A stretch of DNA of 64,000 bases, taken from Sphingobium sp. Cam5-1 (GTDB lineage: Bacteria; Pseudomonadota; Alphaproteobacteria; Sphingomonadales; Sphingomonadaceae). Made by a program: the position numbers and the translations under genes. Where the stretch lies: assembly GCF_015693305.1 (NCBI RefSeq), contig NZ_CP065141.1, positions 1-64,000 on the forward strand, read 5' to 3'. This document shows, one piece after another, positions 60,018 to 64,000 of this stretch. The notes under the pieces were generated by a model. That model had not been told where the DNA came from, ran no database searches, and saw only the letters and a list, made by a program, of their open reading frames with translations. Each line of letters opens with the position of its first letter. Position 1 is the stretch's first letter.

Positions 60018-60246
60018 GGGCGGTCTGTTCCTTGCTGTCCTGTCCTTCCGCTTCCGCGTCGAACGCACGTTTGCCGCGCCGCTTCCAGAGCGCGAGCGCG
60101 TTGCCATCATCACGCGCGCGGGCGGCAAGATCGAGCATCGCGCCGTAGAGCGTTGCGCGATCGTCGTCGGCCAATTCGACGAGGCCGGCCTTCTGGACGA
60201 GGCCGCCCAGCTCTATGAGATGGCGGGTGCGTTCGCGGCGCTGCAC
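60010..60246 (-). CDS. traD: TraD-like conjugal transfer accessory protein
   Basis: This 78-residue basic protein contains RERTRHLIELGGLVQKAGLVELADDDRATLYGAML and ALWKRRGKRAF (partial quotes), the pattern of Ti-type TraD. It helps assemble the relaxosome with TraA and TraC. GTG 60246 is chosen because GAGAGGAT lies 8 bp upstream and there is no ATG in the right place; a longer reading to 60474 overlaps traC. Confidence 0.7.
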   Translation of the reverse strand: MQRRERTRHLIELGGLVQKAGLVELADDDRATLYGAMLDLAARARDDGNALALWKRRGKRAFDAEAEGQDSKEQTAHD

Positions 60247-60283
60247 GACCCATCCTCTCGTATCGGTGCGGCGCTTGGCGGCT

Positions 60284-60589
60284 TCAACCCTGTGCCTCGC
60301 CTGCGCCAGTCTGGTTTCCGCTTTCGCCGTTGCCGCCAGAGCGTCGCCCAGCCTTGCGCCCGCGTCCCTGAAAGAAGGCCGCGCCCCGCGAGCGCAACGC
60401 CTCCTTTTCGCCAGCGTCGGCCGATTCCACGGCAGCGAGCAGCGCGCCGGCGAGTGTGTCGAGATCGAGCGCATCGGCCCCGGTTGCCGTCACCAGTAAC
60501 CCAAGTTGCTCGATCTTCTTGGCCTTGATAGACTTGGCCTTGTCGCTCAGTGCCCGCAATTCGGCGTCATAGTCGCGCGTTTTTCGCAT
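60284..60589 (-). CDS. traC: TraC-like conjugal transfer protein
   Basis: This 101-residue protein MRKTRDYDAELRALSDKAKSIKAKKIEQLGLLV..., then ATGADALDLDTLAGALLAAVE, has the layout of TraC of Ti and related plasmids: a coiled N-terminus and a small helical C-part. It binds near oriT as a relaxase accessory. GGGAGAGAG precedes the ATG. It is the first gene of the minus-strand transfer operon, divergent from traA. Confidence 0.75.
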   Translation of the reverse strand: MRKTRDYDAELRALSDKAKSIKAKKIEQLGLLVTATGADALDLDTLAGALLAAVESADAGEKEALRSRGAAFFQGRGRKAGRRSGGNGESGNQTGAGEAQG

Positions 60590-60699
60590 CACTCTCTCCC
60601 TCGCGCCCGTCGAACAGGAGCCGCACAGTAGCACGATCGCGCTGGCAGGACAGCGGTTCCATCATGAAATGCGGCCAAGTCAATCACGCGAACGGCAGA

Positions 60700-60756
60700 G
60701 AGTGGTGAGTGCGCGCTTATACGTCGTTGCCGACGTGCGCTAAGAAGGGCAGTATA
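60700..60756. other. oriT: Candidate origin of transfer (oriT)
   Basis: In the divergent region between traC and traA lies ACGTCG-TTGC-CGACGT (60721-60736), a perfect hairpin flanked by GTGCGCGCTTAT on the left and GTGCGCTAAG on the right. MobQ/Ti-type oriTs have a hairpin beside a TAAGTGCGCCCT-like nick sequence, and the complement of the left flank reads ATAAGCGCGCAC. The location next to the relaxase gene fits. The nick position cannot be fixed by eye. Confidence 0.6.
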
Positions 60757-60765
60757 GCGGCTGTC

Positions 60766-63702
60766 ATGGCGATCTACCATTTCTCGGCCAAGGTCATCAG
60801 TCGCGCCAACGGATCGAGCGCCGTTGCGTCGGCTGCCTATCGTGCGGCGGAACGGCTGCACGACGACCGGCTCGGGCGCGACCATGATTTCTCGAACAAG
60901 GCCGGCGTCGTTCATTCGGAAATCCTGTTGCCCGAAGGTGCGCCGGAGCGTTTAAACGACCGCACGACCTTGTGGAACGAGGTCGAGGCGGGGGAGGTCA
61001 GGAAGGACGCGCAGCTTGCCCGCGAGGTAGAGTTCTCGATTCCGCGCGAAATGAATCAGGTGCAGGGCGTCGCGCTCGCCCGCGAATTTGTCGAAAAGCA
61101 GTTTGTCGAACGCGGCATGGTCGCGGACCTCAATGTCCATTGGGACATGGGCAAGGATGGGATGCCCAAGCCCCACGCGCATGTCATGCTGTCGATGCGC
61201 GAGGTGGACGGGGAAGGGTTCGGGAAGAAGGTCCGCGAGTGGAACCGAACCGAGCTGTTGGAGAGGTGGCGCGAGGCATGGGCGAACCATGTCAACGAGC
61301 GGCTTGCCGAGCTGGATATTGATGCCCGCATAGATCATCGCACCTTGGAGGCACAGGGGATCGACCTGGAGCCGCAGCACAAGATCGGGCCAGCGGCATC
61401 GCGTATGCCCGAACAGGGCCTTGAGGCGGAGCGGGTCGAGGATCATGCGCGGATCGCGCGCGAGAATGGCGAGAAGATCATCGCCAATCCGGAAATCGCG
61501 CTCGACGGTATCACGCGGCAACAGGCGACGTTCACGCGGCGCGACCTGGCGCAGTTCGCGTTCCGGCACAGCGACGGCAAGGACCAGTTCGACCAGGTGA
61601 TGAGCGCGGTGCGGACCAGCCCCGAGCTGGTGGCGCTGGGCAAGGACGGACGCGGCGAGGACCGCTTTACCTCGCGCGATATGATCGACACCGAGCAGCG
61701 GTTGGAACGCGCCGGCGATCGGCTTGCTGGACGGGAGGGGCATGGTCTCCCGGCGGCAGCGTGGAATCGTGACGCCGCCGCCGGAAGTGGGGGCCTGACA
61801 CTCGGGGCAGAACAGCAGGCCGCGCTGGCACATATCACCGGCAAGGGCGATCTTTCAATTGTGGTCGGCTACGCCGGCACCGGCAAATCGACCATGTTGG
61901 GCGTTGCGCGCGACGAATGGGAGCGCGCCGGCTATCAGGTGCGCGGCGCGGCCCTGTCGGGGATCGCGGCCGAGGGCTTGGAAGGCGGCTCCGGCATCCA
62001 GTCGCGCACGATCGCCAGCATGGAATATCAGTGGGGCCAGGGGCGCGAGCTGCTAGGTCCGCGTGACGTGCTGGTGATCGACGAGGCCGGCATGATCGGC
62101 ACGCGCCAGATGGAGCGCGTGCTGTCAGAGGCCGAGCGGGCAGGGGCTAAGGTCGTTCTTGTCGGCGACGCCGAGCAGTTGCAGGCGATCGAGGCCGGCG
62201 CGGCGTTCCGCGCGCTGGCCGAGCGCCACGGCGCGGCCGAAATCAGCGACGTTCGCCGGCAGCATGAGGACTGGCAGCGCGACGCCACGAAGGCGCTGGC
62301 GACGGGCCGCACCGGCGAGGCGATCCATGCCTATGAGCAGCACGGCATGGTCCACGCGGCCGACACGCGCGAAGCTGCGCGGGGCGAGCTGGTGGGCCGC
62401 TGGGACGCGCAGCGGCTTGCCGATCCGGACAAGACGCGGATCATCCTCACCCACACCAATGCTGAGGTGCGCGATTTGAACCAGGCCGCGCGCGAACGTC
62501 TGCGCGACGCCAGCGAGCTGGGGGCGGACGTGCGCGTGTCGGCCGAGCGGGGGCCACGCGACTTCGCCAGCGGCGACCGCATCATGTTCCTGAAAAACGA
62601 GCGCGGCCTTGGCGTGAAGAACGGCACGCTGGGAAAGGTCGAGCGCGTTTCGCCCGACAGCATGGCGGTGCAGCTCGACGATGGCCGGAGGATCGCGTTC
62701 GACCTCAAGGACTATGCCCATGTCGATCATGGCTATGCCGCGACCATCCATAAGTCGCAGGGCGTGACGGTGGATCAGGCGCATGTGCTGGCGACGCCGG
62801 GGATGGACCGTCATTCGGCCTATGTCGGCATGTCGCGGCACCGTGACGGGGCGCAGCTCCACTATGGGCGTGATGATTTTGCCGATCAGCGTCAGCTCGC
62901 CCGTGTCCTGTCGCGTGACCGCGCAAAGGACATGGCCGGCGACTATGGGCGTGAGGGCGCTACGGCCGAGCAGGACCGGGTGCGTGCGTTCGCCGAGCGG
63001 CGCGAGATCCGGTTCCCGGAACTCGCGCGGGAGATGGTCGCCAAGGTGCAGGCGAAGGCCAAGGGCATGTTCGCCGGCTTCCGCCCGAAACCGACGTCGC
63101 CCGAGCCGGTGCGCGACGGCAAAGGGGGGCCGATCAACACCGGCTCCGAGCGGGGATCGCCCGCGCCCAATCAGGCCAAGGCGATCGAACGCTATGCGCG
63201 CGTCCAGGCCGATATGGACCGGATGCGCGAGAAGGGCTTGCCTGTGCTCCCGCACCAGAAAGAGGCGCTGGCGAAGGCCGGGGACGCGCTCGATCGGTTG
63301 CGCCCCCAGGCGGCTCGGGATTTGGCTTCCGCGTTCGAACGCAACCCCGCACTGGTGCGCGACGCGGCCGAAGGCAAAGCCGGCGGGGCGGCGCGGGCAA
63401 TGGCCGAGGAAGCCCAGGTCCGTTCCAATCCCGAACTGCGTGCCGACCGCTTCGTGGAGCGCTGGCAAGGTATGGCGCGCGAGCGGGCCGAGCTCGCGCG
63501 CAGCGGCGATCGTGCCGGCGCGGAGCGCACGGCCAAGAAGATGGATGGCTTGGCGGGAGGACTGCATCGCGATCCGCAGCTCGAATCCGTGCTGCGGCGG
63601 CGCGCGCCCGAACTGGGGCTGGAGATGCGCCGGGATCGTCCGATCAGCCAGGAATTGACCCGTTCGCTGGAAATCGGCCGCGATCGAGGGTTGAGCCGAT
63701 AA
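60766..63702 (+). CDS. traA: TraA conjugative relaxase/helicase (MobQ, Ti type)
   Basis: This 978-residue protein has an N-terminal MobA/MobL relaxase (1 to about 215; MAIYHFSAKVISR, AAYRAAERLHDD with the likely catalytic Tyr, and KPHAHVMLSMREV with the metal-binding His pair). A helicase domain (about 345-750) has Walker A VVGYAGTGKST, LVIDEAGMIG and a C-terminal HGYAATIHKSQG motif. The remaining 230 residues are a basic/helical tail. It nicks oriT, stays attached to the 5' end and pilots the strand. ATG 60766 is chosen over an upstream reading from 60709 because family similarity starts there. Confidence 0.93.
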   Translation: MAIYHFSAKVISRANGSSAVASAAYRAAERLHDDRLGRDHDFSNKAGVVHSEILLPEGAPERLNDRTTLWNEVEAGEVRKDAQLAREVEFSIPREMNQVQGVALAREFVEKQFVERGMVADLNVHWDMGKDGMPKPHAHVMLSMREVDGEGFGKKVREWNRTELLERWREAWANHVNERLAELDIDARIDHRTLEAQGIDLEPQHKIGPAASRMPEQGLEAERVEDHARIARENGEKIIANPEIALDGITRQQATFTRRDLAQFAFRHSDGKDQFDQVMSAVRTSPELVALGKDGRGEDRFTSRDMIDTEQRLERAGDRLAGREGHGLPAAAWNRDAAAGSGGLTLGAEQQAALAHITGKGDLSIVVGYAGTGKSTMLGVARDEWERAGYQVRGAALSGIAAEGLEGGSGIQSRTIASMEYQWGQGRELLGPRDVLVIDEAGMIGTRQMERVLSEAERAGAKVVLVGDAEQLQAIEAGAAFRALAERHGAAEISDVRRQHEDWQRDATKALATGRTGEAIHAYEQHGMVHAADTREAARGELVGRWDAQRLADPDKTRIILTHTNAEVRDLNQAARERLRDASELGADVRVSAERGPRDFASGDRIMFLKNERGLGVKNGTLGKVERVSPDSMAVQLDDGRRIAFDLKDYAHVDHGYAATIHKSQGVTVDQAHVLATPGMDRHSAYVGMSRHRDGAQLHYGRDDFADQRQLARVLSRDRAKDMAGDYGREGATAEQDRVRAFAERREIRFPELAREMVAKVQAKAKGMFAGFRPKPTSPEPVRDGKGGPINTGSERGSPAPNQAKAIERYARVQADMDRMREKGLPVLPHQKEALAKAGDALDRLRPQAARDLASAFERNPALVRDAAEGKAGGAARAMAEEAQVRSNPELRADRFVERWQGMARERAELARSGDRAGAERTAKKMDGLAGGLHRDPQLESVLRRRAPELGLEMRRDRPISQELTRSLEIGRDRGLSR

Positions 63703-63711
63703 GGAGAGACA

Positions 63712-64000
63712 ATGGCGGACGAGGAATGGGAGGAAGGCGGCGACGCGGCGGCGGAAGCATTCGAGCAGGTGCGCGCCGCGGTCGAGCAGCAGCGCGGCGA
63801 GCTGGCATTGATGCGCCGCGCCATCGAGGGACTGGCGGCCGAGCGCGCCAGCATCGACGTGCCCGACTATTCCGAGACGCTGGGGTATGTCGTCCAGGGG
63901 CTGGACGGCATCAACGGACGCCTGGACCAGGTTACGACGGCCATCGTGAAGTCGCCGGCGCTGGCGATGACGCCTGCACAGGTTTCGGCGCAGATCAATC
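63712..64000 (+). CDS. DUF6118-like protein, 5' part (runs off the window)
   Basis: 96 codons are open to the window end: MADEEWEEGGDAAAEAFEQVRAAVEQQ, then MRRAIEGLAAERASIDVPDYSETLGYVVQGLDGI (quoted in part). The acidic start and the pattern PDYSETLG resemble the DUF6118 family, often found beside traA on sphingomonad and related plasmids. AAGGAGAG lies 6 bp before the ATG and 10 bp after the traA stop, so the two are one operon. Function unknown. Confidence 0.7.
   Translation, partial: MADEEWEEGGDAAAEAFEQVRAAVEQQRGELALMRRAIEGLAAERASIDVPDYSETLGYVVQGLDGINGRLDQVTTAIVKSPALAMTPAQVSAQIN

Noticed and set aside
1..64000. tRNA or rRNA genes
   Set aside because: No cloverleaf with conserved T-loop and CCA-type features and no rRNA-like conserved segments were recognised on either strand, though a covariance-model scan would be needed to exclude them formally.

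Overview
The window looks like an accessory replicon (a conjugative or mobilisable plasmid, or part of one) of a GC-rich alphaproteobacterium, most likely a sphingomonad (Sphingobium/Sphingomonas/Novosphingium type). This rests on two intact IS6100 copies, a Ti/MobQ-type TraA relaxase with TraC/TraD and a VirD4 coupling protein, a ParA plus ribbon-helix-helix partition pair, an iteron-type RepA, and many small plasmid genes. No rRNA, tRNA, ribosomal or core metabolic genes were seen. Organism and plasmid assignment are inference.

Layout. 0-3.6 kb: ribbon-helix-helix protein, winged-helix protein, primase-like Toprim protein, membrane-anchored SNase and two small proteins. 3.6-35.9 kb: a mostly plus-strand accessory backbone with a ParB-like protein, ArdC antirestriction protein, a VbhA-Fic pair, DUF3768, a run of small unknown genes, a duplicated DUF4942-methyltransferase cassette, DUF6884, a sigma-region-4-like regulator, a serine recombinase and SSB. 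Several of these genes are preceded by long, GC-rich, repeated leaders, and a perfect palindrome (GGTGGCAGCTGCCACC) occurs nine times in this segment only. The gene content (ardC, ssb, parB-like, methyltransferase) resembles the leading region of conjugative plasmids.

6.76-20.19 kb: a 13.4-kb mobile element inserted inside ardC. It has about 85-bp terminal inverted repeats and three overlapping tyrosine recombinases at its right end (a recombinase-in-trio, RIT, element). It carries a type I secretion operon: ABC exporter, HlyD adaptor, lipoprotein, 1481-residue RTX protein and glycosyltransferase. The two halves of ardC can be read on either side of it.

36-50 kb: a transposon junkyard. Two inverted IS6100 copies bracket a TonB-dependent receptor and an LVIVD-repeat protein. 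Beyond them lie a truncated Tn3-family resolvase, an internally deleted Tn3 transposase, a resolvase fragment, a complete 4.1-kb Tn3-family unit, and an outer-membrane phospholipase cut by that unit.

50-64 kb: a serine recombinase, a RelB/YafQ-like toxin-antitoxin pair with a histidine phosphatase, a frameshifted SprT-like gene, ParA plus RHH, RepA with 18-bp iterons and a DnaA box, then transfer genes (VirD4, a frameshifted MNT-HEPN protein, TraD, TraC, a likely oriT, TraA relaxase/helicase and the start of a DUF6118-type gene). Four arrays of an exactly 8-bp-spaced TATACNNN repeat surround the parA-RHH-repA block and are good candidates for a centromere/operator.

Single-base frameshifts appear in at least three places (about 25.87, 53.15 and 59.49 kb). 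They may be real decay or consensus errors, so affected calls carry that caution.
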